From: Megalonaias nervosa
Lineage: Eukaryota; Mollusca; Bivalvia; Unionida; Unionidae
Assembly (NCBI GenBank): GCA_016617855.1
Contig: JAECUM010003235.1
Location: 1 to 64,000, forward strand
Reading direction: 5' to 3'
DNA: 64,000 nt
Part shown: one piece after another, positions 33,753 through 43,617 of the stretch
How the letters are laid out: every line of letters begins with the position of its first letter
Position numbering within the stretch: the first letter of the stretch is position 1
Translations under genes and position numbers: made by a program
Notes under the pieces: generated by a model
What the model saw: the letters and a program-made list of their open reading frames with translations, nothing else
The model's database searches: none
What the model was told of the DNA's origin: nothing

Positions 33753-34502
33753 CATGTGCAGTAATGAGTCCTGTAATTATGGGTGCCAATGTGCCAAGTG
33801 TTGTAACAACAGGTGCACAAATCCTCCGCGTTGTACCAACATCTTTTTCTTTTGACGAATGGGTGTTTTCCTTTGGACCATTTGGCGAAGAACGTGTTGA
33901 TGTTTGGCTAAGCATTTTTCTGATGTGGCAAACGTATCGTTCCTTTCAAGTCATTCGGACAACATTCGCACACGGTATCGACGTCGTCTTTGGAGGGAGT
34001 TTGAATCATTGGTTTTTGCATGGGTGGAGGGGCTTTGGACAGGACGGACAACACGTCCCAATGTTTGGCAAAACAAGGAGGCAGTCCTTTCCTTTTCATT
34101 CCTTTCGAGGTGGAAGAGGAATGGTTTCTGGGGTGACATCTTTGTTTGTTCCGATGCACACACAAAAAATACACTGACGTCGATGACTTGGAACACGTTC
34201 TTTAATCTTATTTTTTGGAGTAGGTCGAAGGGTTTGTGGCCAGTCTTTTTGACAACCCCTTGGACTATCGTTTCGACAAAAATGTGACGACATTTTATCC
34301 TATATTGCCAAACAATCCTCCCCTTTGGTTGATCCTCTTTCTTTGTACCAGTGTGTCTTTTCAGGGGGTGACGTCGATGCTTGGCTAAGCATTTATTCGG
34401 ATGTAGGGTAAAATGACGAGACTGTCCTTTTCTTTTTCCTTTTTCTTTCTGGAAAGGAGAACGGCGATGGTGGTACTGGTGTGCACTTCTTCGAGCGGAC
34501 AT
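33753..34502 (-). pseudogene. Small basic pX-like genes, possibly tandem copies, element C
   Basis: Minus strand. From ATG 34500-34502 a basic frame (MSARRSAHQYHHRRSPF) runs 183 codons. Within the stretch KCLAKH or CFAKH recurs near 34385, 34070 and 33905. The last copy continues into MVQRKTPIRQKKKMLVQRGGF and then, in another frame, a hydrophobic end VVTTLGTLAPIITGL (about 33753-33815). Basic part, RGG, then hydrophobic tail is the pX-like pattern. The plus-strand open frame of 157 codons over this region looks like a shadow. Details are uncertain because frames change often. Confidence 0.4.
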
Positions 34503-34559
34503 TTTTGGACGTTCAGGAACACAAAAACACTGATCCCCATCGTTTACCTCAGGTCTTTT

Positions 34560-35454
34560 TTATACTGGACTGCGGCGCAACTGATTGTCTTTACGTCGTA
34601 ACAACTTGATGACAGGCATCACGCGTCGCATAGAAGTTCGCATATGACTAAATCGGGACAGTTCTTGCTTGGATAAAGCCAGTAAACCCTGTAACATTCC
34701 CGATCTCTCTTGGACTTTAATTTTGGGGGCAGGTACTTTGTGAACAGCTGCCACTGCCGCAAAAGAGGAAGAGGGTGTCACCGCTGGAGGAGAAGTTCTT
34801 GGAGACGCGGGTTTACATTGTTTCATCAAATTAGGAAGAACATGTGTCAAATTGGGTTTGGCTGGCATCACCAGCATCGGAGAAGTGGCAGAACCTGAGG
34901 CTACTGGAGACGGGGTCACCGTCTCAGCAAGTTGTGGTTTGCGAATGTAACGTTGTGTCCTGGCTGCAGTGCCTCTCTTGCGGGTAGAAGCTGTTTTCTG
35001 TGGACTTCTCTTTTTCTTTTTCTGAGGCTGTGACCTTGTCTTGACACTGCTACTCTTCTTCTTCTGGGTACCTTTGGGTCGGGGAGTGGCTTTTCTCTTG
35101 GGGAGAACTTTGGGGGCGTTAGGATCTCATTTTAAGAGGGAGCGAATGATGACACCTCCTAGAGAACCGATACCTCCACGTTTCAAAATGATTTGCTTTT
35201 TGTTTGAGTGTCGATGCGAGGATCGGCCAGTTGCGTCAAGGTTACTTTGTTTCTCTCACAAAAACGTTTGGTTTGATATGGAGTGTGAATGATGCCTTGC
35301 AGTAATTGACGTTCTGTCACAGTAAACCATTTTAAGACTAGTTTGAGACTGGCTTCTAAGACACGAGCACGTATTTGTGGATTTTTTTTCCGCGACTGAT
35401 GCCGTACAAGGCACGAATCAATTTGACGGGAAGATGAGATTGAAGGGACGTCAT
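34560..35454 (-). pseudogene. Basic core/minor capsid protein, element C
   Basis: Starts at ATG 35452-35454 (MTSLQSHLPVKLIRALYG). After a frame change near 35365 comes KWFTVTERQLLQGIIH, then, after another near 35190, a Gly-rich block RGGIGSLGGVIIRS. A long Lys/Arg/Pro/Ser tail follows (QPQKKKKRSPQK), then 119 codons open from 34919 to 34560 ending LLRRKDNQLRRSPV. Very basic composition suggests a DNA-binding virion core protein. It is adjacent to the ATPase. No counterpart was found in element D. Confidence 0.5.
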
Positions 35455-35456
35455 GT

Positions 35457-36234
35457 TCACGCTATGTGAGACAGACCCAAGGTCACAGAGATTTTTATAG
35501 ACTTTTTGTTGTTGTCGTTGTTAAGGCGACGGGGACGTGTACACGACAGGTCCTCTCTCATGGCACCAGTGGTGCAACAGATGGGTACGATATCGGAAAT
35601 AATCGGGAGAGGTCGGTTTAAATCCACGAGCAAATAAGCGTGTAGGGTTGAGTGGCATCGTCGTACGCATGAGTCAGCCAAGGCGTTCCTAACTCTTTGG
35701 CTAAGACTTGCACTTGCGATTTATCTCTAGGGCTTTTAAACAAGACCACGTAATGAGCACTGAGACTGAAGGTTTGATGGGCTTTAACAAATTTTGGGTT
35801 ATGCAAATGATATTGGCATTACGATGATGCCCTTTGCGCGTAAACCACAGTTTAATTTCTTGTTCGTCTTCTCCTAACATGTCGTCGAAGATGACCAAAT
35901 GTGTTTGACTGGGGTCAGACACGATCCCGTCGTCTTCGCCAGGAATGCCTTCCACAAATACGATGGAATCGCCTTGACGTTCTTGCAGGAGGCTGTACGC
36001 CGATTGCCACTCTTTGTAACACCACGCGATCCGTTGAGGTGAACGATCGATCAAATGATGTTCATGTTCGATAACACGTTTGACAAATTCGATTTTGTCT
36101 GATCCTCTGGGTCCGGCAATTAACATGTTAAAGGGATGGCGAAGATTCAAGGCCTCCCAACTGGCACGATCTAAGTTCTCATCGATTCCTTTGAAAGTGG
36201 AGGAAGAGGGAGCAGAGACAGTAGAGGTAGACAT
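35457..36234 (-). pseudogene. Packaging ATPase with defective Walker A, element C
   Basis: Likely start ATG 36232-36234 (MSTSTVSAPSSSTFKG). Walker A reads GPRGSDKIEF where the family has GxxGxGK(T/S), so the Gly before Lys and the Thr/Ser after it are both replaced (about 36090-36119). Walker B LVIFDDML (about 35889-35912) and the sensor ICITQNLL are intact. The frame changes near 35810 and again near 35680, and the gene ends at about 35457. The loss of phosphate-loop residues alone would abolish ATP hydrolysis. Confidence 0.8.
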
Positions 36235-36346
36235 AGTATTGCAGGGAATGTCACTTTTGACACAAAGACAGACAAGACAAGAGTTTTTGCCTTTTTTCAG
36301 AACACGTTTATTGCAAACTTTAAAGTTGAACATGAAAGAGAAAAAT

Positions 36347-37073
36347 ACATAAAAGCCAAATGGTTAAGTACATGGATGAAATACACATCAAAACGATCAA
36401 ACTGGAATATAAACAAGCCTCTGTACAACATTTTTGGTGACAAAGTTGTGGGGTCGTAGGGACAGTTTGTAATATTCTTAAAGTCTCTACACTTGGCACA
36501 GTCACACAGGGGTACTCCCGGAATGGTCTTTCGGGAATGTCGATGACGGTCCTGTCCTGAAGGGAGTGGTTTTCCTTTTTACTTTTTTCACTGGACATTG
36601 GAATTTAGGATCACAAATATTGGGCATAATATGCCACTTTTGTCCAAGCCTCGAGGCCCAAACTTTTCCAGTCACGTACACCTGTCCAGTAAGGTGTAAG
36701 TCATAAGCTACACACACATCATCGTACACATCTTCAGTACCTAAAAGTTGACGAATCTTGTTTTCCCATAGAGGTCGAGAAGTATCGAGATAAAAGCGCA
36801 AGGCCTTTAACAGAATGAGTCTCTCCTGTACATTTAAAGGGACCACTTTTTCATGTTTTGGGTCGTATGTACTATTCGTAAAGAGTCGACAAGGAATCGG
36901 CTGGAAAACGAAATCCCAGAAAGCAAGTCACTAAGACAAACACTACACGTCGACCCCAATTCAATGGACACAGTTCTCATAATAAGTGATGGCAATCCTT
37001 CACCGTCTGAATACTGTTATTGATTTCCTTCCACGGCAAATGTTGTATCACGAATGATAAAGATCGTGGCATG
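36347..37073 (-). pseudogene. Unrecognised element C protein
   Basis: Starts at ATG 37071-37073 (MPRSLSFVIQHLPWKEIN), breaks after about 31 codons, and resumes with VVPLNVQERLILLKALRF in a frame open for 114 codons to 36502. It then continues in another frame to about 36347. Middle block VYDDVCVAYDLHLTGQVYV and a CxxC-containing end. No family recognised. It lies between the ATPase and the F-box-like genes; no match found in D. Confidence 0.45.
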
Positions 37074-37084
37074 GTAGTCTGTTT

Positions 37085-37300
37085 TTATACCCTCTTTTTT
37101 TGGAAACAATAAGTGTAATTTCTGCACAGAGATGATCGTACTCCAGTGGAGAATCTAAATGGTTTAGTCACTAACATGCACATCACACACCGTTCAGAAG
37201 CTTCCTCTTGAACTAAGTTTACACTGTGTAAAAGAGTTTGATAATCCTCTAACTCTTCTTCTGGAATTCGTTGCAGTATGTCTACCTTGAAGTAAAACAA
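37085..37300 (-). CDS. Small unrecognised protein, element C
   Basis: 71 codons from ATG 37298-37300 (MFYFKVDILQRIPEEELEDY). The core LQRIPEEELEDYQ resembles the start of an F-box-like helix, as in the two genes upstream. The C-terminal half is Cys- and Arg-rich. It could be the remnant of a third paralogue. Confidence 0.35.
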   Translation of the reverse strand: MFYFKVDILQRIPEEELEDYQTLLHSVNLVQEEASERCVMCMLVTKPFRFSTGVRSSLCRNYTYCFQKKRV

Positions 37301-37312
37301 TCACTAACAAAT

Positions 37313-37540
37313 TCAGTCCTTCTCGTCCGAGAGTAGTTGATCAATGTCTGACCACTGGAACATTTTCATCTGAATCAGTCTTCTTATAGCATTCAGATAC
37401 CAGTGGTTTAAACATCGCTGACGTAACGGATGCAATTGTTCTTTGCGTTTCACTTGTATTTTCACCCACTCTTGGTAAATGCGTTCTCTCAACTCCACAG
37501 GCAAACAACGAATGTTTTCTTGTAAAGTATCCATGACCAT
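37313..37540 (-). CDS. F-box-like paralogue 1, element C
   Basis: 75 codons from ATG 37538-37540 (MVMDTLQENIRCLPVEL). Motif LPVELRERIYQEWVKIQ corresponds to LPNELQEKIYKEVWQGL of the neighbouring gene. The LPxELxxxIY pattern is reminiscent of F-box helices, by which viruses recruit Skp1-type ubiquitin ligases. The tail NAIRRLIQMKMFQWSDID parallels that of the neighbour. F-box assignment is a hypothesis. Confidence 0.5.
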   Translation of the reverse strand: MVMDTLQENIRCLPVELRERIYQEWVKIQVKRKEQLHPLRQRCLNHWYLNAIRRLIQMKMFQWSDIDQLLSDEKD

Positions 37541-37602
37541 GTCAGCCAGTCTTTATACCCACGTTAATTGGTCACTTCTAATTCTCGTTATTTTATTCAA
37601 AA

Positions 37603-37983
37603 ACTTCTCCTAGAGCGAAAGTGACGGACGTAGTGAGTAATTTCTGGCCACTGCCATTCCAGGAAACGGTCAAGAATGTCATTAAAATCTTCTAAAGTAA
37701 ATGGTCTAAAGCGAAACAATCGGAAGAACGCACACTTGATCCAGAGAAATCAGACTTGTTTGTTGACTTTTGTAAATTTCCTCTTGTGAATTTCTCGACA
37801 TAAAAGTTCCTCAGTCACCAATTGAGATTTTGCTCTGACAAGTCCCTGCCAAACTTCCTTGTAGATCTTCTCTTGCAACTCGTTTGGCAATATTTGAACA
37901 TTATTTTTTAAATGGGGTTTAAGTACTTGTTTAGGTGTTGTCCAACGTTTGACTCCTAGCCAAGCTGGTTTCTTAAACGACAT
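37603..37983 (-). pseudogene. F-box-like paralogue 2, element C
   Basis: ATG 37981-37983 (MSFKKPAWLGVKRWTTP), open for 77 codons to a TGA at about 37750. It then continues in line with FRLFRFRPFTLEDFND to a TGA near 37603. LPNELQEKIYKEVWQGL is the F-box-like core. It is a tandem paralogue of 37313-37540 with the same layout, so a duplication inside the element. It follows directly after the truncated PolB end. Confidence 0.5.
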
Positions 37984-38001
37984 GGTATGCCACTTCAATG
38001 A

Positions 38002-41000
38002 TTAGGGTCCCAGGCTATCGATGTAGATGCAACTGTCCGTGTCAAAGTACAGCATGCGATCTCCTAATTGGTGTAAGCTTCATACAATTTTAAGCTAGCA
38101 TGGGCTGTCACGTAGGCTGCAATGATATTTCCAAATTCGTCGGCTTCAATAAAGTCCAGTTCTTCTTCATAATTGACTAAGATCAAGTGCTCACGAACGA
38201 CGTCCACGTGATTCATGGTTTTGTCGTGAATCATCTGGAAGTAGCGGGAAGGTTCTATCAAATACTCAGTCTTGGGTAAACACGGTCGTTGTGCCATTTT
38301 GTCCCACTAGCAATTCAACATCACTTTGACAAACGATCGCCTTCCTTCGTTTTTCTCACGTGGTCTAAAGTGACGCCTTCCTGCTCCCAGTATTTCTCTT
38401 TGAATTTCTCTTGGTCATCAGGACTGTGGCACCAGGAAGGATAGCCGCCGGCTTCTTGTTTAAGTTTCAAAAAGGCAACCACGTAGTCTGCGAAAATGCT
38501 TTTCTGATTCTGGTTGCCCGTGTTGTATTTTTTTTGTCTTGGGAAAGTGGTAAATTTCGTACACTTCTAACAGCTGGTATCCTAGGCCCAGAGCGTTAAA
38601 CAATTCCACGCTGACCCACGTTCCCGTCAAGGCGCGTTCTTCCTGAGTGTGCTTACAAGGTCGGTCTTGGTTGTACGTTTCGGCACAAGTACGGCACAAG
38701 GGAAATATCAATTTTCCTTGGCAATGGTGAGGTAAAACGGGATGGTACAAGACCGTGGGAGGCAAGACTTTGCACTTGACCAATACTTCGTATTGTCGAA
38801 TGTTTTCCACGTCGATCTGTTTCGTCGGCAGTTGCAGGTGCCCTGCTGGAAAGTGACAATATTTGCACACGAAAGGATACAGCCAACACCCATTTAAGTA
38901 TCTGATTTCTTCTCCTTTCTCCTCGTCGGCTTGGTACAGCAAACAGGTGGCATTCGTCCGTCCTCCGTACAAACTGTTCTGTGTGTTCAGAGGGTCCAAC
39001 AGCTTGTAACTTTCCACGATGCGTTTAAACTCGGGATCAGTTTTCAAACGGTGATCGTACTCGTGTTCCCACATTTCCACCACTTGGTATCCTTCCTGTT
39101 CTAACTTCAAGCGACGCTGACAAAAGTGGTCTGGTACAAGGCTTCCATGGTCCGTTGTAAAAATTGATTTTTAGTGCCACGTTGAGGGTAACAGATGGGA
39201 CATCCGTGAAATAAGCACCCGTTAAACTCGTATGCGATCTTGGGGTTTTCTAAGTCCCAACCATCTACCAAATACGTTCCGATGATCTTTTCGCCTCCTC
39301 CGTTGCGGGCGTGTTGGATCCATTTGTCTTCCTTGTCGCACAAGTAATGCAGCCAGCGTAGGGCTTTGACCGAATATTGACGTTTGACAAAGTTCTTCGT
39401 TTGAGGGCTTATGACAGCCAGGGTCTTTTCGAGCATGAATCGTTGGCGGTACACTAAGGAACACGCATTGGCAATGGTGCAGGCTTTTTTCAAAGGATAG
39501 ATCCCTCTGTGCTCCATGAATAATTCTCGAAATGTTCCACAGGAACGCCATAAAATGTCCACGTCGGAACGAAAATATTGTAACATTTCTACCTGAAAGT
39601 CGAAGGGGTCCGAGGCGTGAGTCTGGTACCAAGCGTAGAAAGCTTCTCGTTGTTCGGTGCACATGTTGTCGGGGTCGTAGTAGTGAGCCTCAGGAAAATG
39701 GGTTAGAACGGCGTGTTGATTGGCTTCGGTTTTGAAAAAGTGCAAAAAGTAGCCTTTGGCCATTTCTATCATTCCAAACGTTTTAGGCATTCGACTCAAA
39801 GGCATGGCCAAGTAACTCATCGAATCTTTAAACTGCACTTGTCCCACTTGCATGGAAATGATTCTGGCTCCGTTCAAAGTCACATTAGGACGCGAACGAA
39901 GTACCTTGTTCCGTATAGTATCTCAAAAGAAAATTGCTCCTCGTATCTCGAGAAATTGTGAGCCATCACCGTGGCATAGCGATGACAATCTCCGTAATGT
40001 TCGATGTCCTCTTGGCTCCACGTGTCTTCGATGGGGTCTAAGATCCATTGAGCGAAATCGACCAGCGCGTTTGGTCCCCGAAATATTTTTTCACGTCCTC
40101 CAGGAATCTTGCTATAGTGAGTGCAGTGAATAAAGATAGGTTCTTGGACGCATTTCTCGCACGCTCGGTGAGACACGCAGAAATTAAGAATGTGAATACC
40201 AGCCTCTTGCATGCATTTGAATCGAAAAAGATGAAATTGCTTTTCTTCAGGTCATCTTCCTCTTGATGTTTGGAATGGTATTTTTGAATGTAGCATTCTT
40301 GTTCCAAGTCCACGGTTTGGCGACAAATGTGACATCGCTTCTTTCCTGAACATACGTGTGCCTTGATATTATTGCTTCGTATCACTTGTCCACAAGTAGG
40401 GCACAATCTCAGGAGTTGACAAGCACATTTCTGCTCTGAACCTTGCGTTTTTAGATGTTGTTGGTAACAGGCAATGGCTGACAAGAGTGCGCTGACACGC
40501 TGGCCAATGCATTCGTTCTTGTCCGTCGACCAAACAGGGTTTAGAGGCCAAACATCCCTCACATTTCGATCCACAATGCTTGTGTTGCTCTCGATTGTTA
40601 TACACATAGTCACATTTCTCACAATAATAACTGTATCCCAGGAATCCAGTGATACTGGCAATTGCATGAAAATCTTCATCGTGATGATAAATGTGAATGT
40701 ATTTTATGTCTTTGAAATTGTCACCTCGAAACAACAGAGGTCCGCGCACTTCTTGAGGGTGTACTTTCAACGTGTAGCGTGGACCCAAGACGTCTTGCAA
40801 TTTTTGCATTCCAGGAATGCCACAGGGTGCGTCTTTGGATATCCCCGCTTGCTGTAACAGGAGTTCTGCTTCTCTTCGTTGTTTGGCTCGGTCCGATTTT
40901 AGAATAGTTTGCCAAGCTCTTTTCCATTCTGTCGTGTCGTTCTTGTCGGCATACGTTCGTCCCACCACGATGGCAAGGGCTAAACATATCTGGTCTTGAT

Positions 41001-41646
41001 GGTTGTTAATTTGGACGAGGCTACTCTTGATGCTGCGACGGTCATCTACCAAGAACACCTTTTTGCGTCCGGTCCCTTGGGGAGGAGAAATGTGGGTCAT
41101 GAACAGTGTCGCTTTTTCATCGGTGATGTGAAACTTGTCGTTGGATTGTTGTACGTGTTCAATCTTGTCGATGACTTTGGAAGGTGTCACTTCTGCTGGG
41201 CTGCTAAACTCGACCCAAACGGGGGACTTCAAACTGTCGTGATGAATGGAAAGTCTCAAGCGATCGTCTTCTTTGGCTTCACATTGCTGTTTCAGTGTGG
41301 TTAACAAAGAATCCCACACATCAGTGATGAACCCCTCTGCTTTCTCCAGCGGTACGTATGACTTGAAATCTTTAAACTTCACCGTGTACGTGTAGGCCGT
41401 GGTTCTAAATTTTCTAGAGGAGCGTTTGTCCGTCTCTCGAATGTGGTAGTACTTTTCAGGGTTTACTGGTGGTGGACTTTGGTTTGGTGTAGTCTGTCTG
41501 GGTCTGGATTCTGGTTCACTCATTTCATCTTCAAAATCGCTGGCATGGATTTGAGCCAATACTTCAGCTACTGTGCGAGGCGATAAATCACGTTTCTGTC
41601 TCTTACTTTTTTCTCCTTTCTCCACGAAATGATGCGATCGTTTCAT
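38002..41646 (-). pseudogene. Protein-primed DNA polymerase B, element C (damaged active site, 3' truncated)
   Basis: ATG 41644-41646 (MKRSHHFVEKGEKSKRQ) opens 425 codons to 40369. Later frames carry zinc fingers CPTCGQVIRSNNIKAH and CHICRQ, exonuclease region FIFFDSNAC, exo III-like YFRSDVDILWR, the Polinton hallmark FNGCLFHGCPICYP, YGGRTNATCLLY, motif A position YLNGCWLYP (about 38875-38901), IAAYVTAHASLKLY (motif B region), and motif C YFDTDSCIYID (about 38022-38054). Motif A has Asn for the catalytic Asp. The frame stops at 38002-38004, just after motif C, so the thumb is lost. Frame changes occur near 40370, 40230, 39900, 39110, 38460 and 38060. Confidence 0.88.
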
Positions 41647-41688
41647 CTTGACTGCAAAGTCAAATGACTACATTTTAAACGCCATGGT

Positions 41689-41726
41689 CACCTATATATT
41701 CATGTCAGACCAGTGTATCTATAAAG
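41689..41726. promoter_or_regulatory. Divergent promoter with two TATA boxes
   Basis: Between PolB (minus, ATG 41646) and the zinc-knuckle gene (plus, ATG 41778). TATATAGG reads toward PolB (about 41689-41697), and TCTATAAAGG reads toward the zinc-knuckle gene (TATAAAG at 41720-41726). Distances to the start codons are about 45-55 bp. Confidence 0.6.
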
Positions 41727-41777
41727 GGTCCGTGTCTTCCCTCCCAGTATTCATTTCACTTTCAAAATACCAGAACG

Positions 41778-42223
41778 ATGGAAGAGCCAACACAGATCGA
41801 ACTTCTGATCAGAGCTTTGCGAGGTATCATACGAAAGTTTTCTTCAAACAAGCCGACGGACTACTCCCCCTCCTTTCGAGATAAAAGTGAAGACACTTGC
41901 TATATCTGTCAGAAGAAAGGGCATTGGGCTACATAATGTCCAGACCGTCAAAAAAGCAAGACAGGTGTCAAAAGAAACAAAAGTATATATATCTGTTATC
42001 ATTGTAAAGAGAAAGGACATTGGTCTTCAGACTGCCCTAAGAAACAACAGGAGCAAGAGGAAGAGAGGGGTTCCAAACAGGAGGTCGAAGAGGTAGCCTC
42101 CCAAAAGGAAGAACCCCGTCACGTACAGAAAGAGAAAAAAGAGAAGAAAATAAGACGAGACGAAAGTGAGGAAGAAGAGAAACCCGTGAAAGTGAAGAAA
42201 TTCAATAAAAGGAGAGAGTGAAC
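41778..42223 (+). pseudogene. Two-CCHC zinc-knuckle protein, element C
   Basis: ATG 41778-41780 (MEEPTQIELLIRALRG) reads through CYICQKKGHWA, a TAA at about 41934-41936, then CP, and a second knuckle CYHCKEKGHWSSDCP. A long Glu/Lys-rich tail ends KKFNKRRE at a TGA near 42221. The C-x2-C-x4-H-x4-C knuckles bind single-stranded nucleic acid in retroviral nucleocapsid and CNBP proteins. The single stop falls inside knuckle 1. It is the only native plus-strand gene in C and diverges from PolB. An AATAAA at 42394-42399 would serve its 3' end. Confidence 0.75.
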
Positions 42224-42393
42224 AAAAAGACACAGAAGAAGTCTATGAACTTTTTAAAAGTGTTGTGTTGTGAATTGGATTGTAAAATTTGTACCGGAAT
42301 AGGCAAGAAAGAAAACGTAAGTGTCTCTTGGTTTTGATTTTTAGAATGATAAGGACCTACAGTCACGCATTCACACACGTACATCATGGGGCA

Positions 42394-42399
42394 AATAAA
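42394..42399 (+). terminator. Poly(A) signal AATAAA for the zinc-knuckle gene
   Basis: AATAAA about 170 bp beyond the stop codon on the same strand. It contrasts with the histone-type hairpins that follow the four minus-strand genes. Confidence 0.45.
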
Positions 42400-42442
42400 A
42401 AGGAATTTTGAGTTGTAATTGAATTTGGCAAAATGAATGCTA

Positions 42443-42480
42443 TCTCTTTTCGAAAGAAGTGGGTGGCCCTGAAAAGGGCC
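42443..42480 (-). promoter_or_regulatory. Histone-type 3' stem-loop and downstream element, copy 4
   Basis: Minus strand: CGGCCCTTTTCAGGGCC, then ACCCA exactly as in histone mRNAs, then CGAAAAGAGA after 11 nt. It lies 37 nt past the stop of the gene at 42518-43156, at the other end of the element from copies 1-3. This is the closest match to the histone consensus. Confidence 0.8.
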
Positions 42481-42517
42481 GTTGGTGTTTGTCTTTTTTA
42501 TAAAAAAAAAAATAAAC

Positions 42518-43156
42518 TCAGGAACGAGAAGCAGTCAGCTTTAACTTCCTTATCCCTTTGCCACAGCCAAGGCCTATTTCTGGACCTGCTCCTGTCGATG
42601 ATTTGGTAGAAATCACTAGGGCTGGTATCTCAAGCGTAGTAGGTGTGTGAACAGGGTTGGGCTGTTTGGCTCGGAAAGGTTTTTCCCTCTTGGGTCGTAA
42701 TAAAGAAGTCTGATACATTTGTTTCAGGCTCCTTAACTCTGCCAAAATGTCTAAGAGTATCGTCACCGTTTGAGTTTCACTGTTTTCCTTCTCTCCTAGA
42801 CCTTGTTTCTTCTCTGCTTCTTCTTCTTCCTGTCGTTTCCTTCTTGCCTCTTCTTCTTGCTGTTTCTGTTGAAGGAGAAAAGCTTGTTCTGCTCCTTTCT
42901 GCTGTTGCAAAAATTTCTCCAATTCTTCTTTCTGTCTCTGTTTAAAATCCTCGACGTGTGATAAAGAAGGCGGTGGCGAAGGTGCTGGTACCGGAACAAA
43001 TTCTTGCGAAGAAGAGAAAAAATCCACTAAATCCCAATTAAAATTGACCTCTTCTGGAAGTAGGCCCGTGTTGACTTTGGTAGCCGCTGCTATGCCATCA
43101 CTTCTCGTCTCCACGGCCGGTGCAGCCCAATTCATCGTCTTCTTAGTTTCCGTCAT
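42518..43156 (-). CDS. Element C right-end gene, Gln/Glu coiled-coil protein with histone-type 3' end
   Basis: 212 codons from ATG 43154-43156 (MTETKKTMNWAAPAVE), intact. A Pro-rich stretch is followed by a long coiled coil (KQRQKEELEKFLQQQ, QQEEEARRKRQEEEE), then a basic Ser/Gly-rich tail ending LKLTASRS. No enzyme motif. A TATA-like CTACATAAATG lies upstream near 43200-43210. It is one of the few undamaged genes in C. The coiled-coil character is shared with the left-end cassette genes, and the 3' signal is the same. Function unknown; a regulatory or terminal-protein-related role is speculation. Confidence 0.65.
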   Translation of the reverse strand: MTETKKTMNWAAPAVETRSDGIAAATKVNTGLLPEEVNFNWDLVDFFSSSQEFVPVPAPSPPPSLSHVEDFKQRQKEELEKFLQQQKGAEQAFLLQQKQQEEEARRKRQEEEEAEKKQGLGEKENSETQTVTILLDILAELRSLKQMYQTSLLRPKREKPFRAKQPNPVHTPTTLEIPALVISTKSSTGAGPEIGLGCGKGIRKLKLTASRS

Positions 43157-43203
43157 GTCCTAACTCTGTCGCTTGGATTCACTGAGAAGAGACGCTAGCG
43201 CAT

Positions 43204-43617
43204 TTATGTAGGGAATGTGACGTCACAGGTAGCTCTCTTCGGATTGGAAGACAGACTCCACACTGTGGCTGAAGTTTGTAACGCGTGTTGGGATTGGTAA
43301 AAGAACTCAATCCGTTTCGATCCGCTCTTCCACTGTAAATAACCGCAGTTCACTTCATTCCCTTCACCTGTTCTCGTCACAAGATGTGGACAAACGTCAT
43401 CTACTCTCGTATCGTCGATACTGTTCCGCACGGACTTACCCATGTATGTTAAATCATCATAGACAATCATCAAGATCACCGATACGAGCGTTTGGAAACG
43501 AAGAATCTATGTGGAGAGACAAGGCTGTCTGAAGAGAGTCTTCATCTACGGTGCAGAGGTTAGACGAAGTTTGAAGAAGATCAGTGAGATGCCCTCTTTG
43601 TTAACTGAATAATGTTG
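43204..43617. other. Region between right-end gene and right terminal repeat of C
   Basis: A 91-codon minus-strand frame (43204-43479) lies here without known motif. It overlaps the putative TATA region of the gene at 42518-43156. It may be a decayed gene or chance. A second stretch (43480-43600) shows weak coding character only. Confidence 0.3.

Noticed and set aside
33704..34177. Plus-strand open frame of 157 codons in element C
   Set aside because: It is antisense to the basic pX-like region, rich in Phe/Trp/Ser as expected from reversed Lys/Arg codons, and has no motif or partner gene on that strand.
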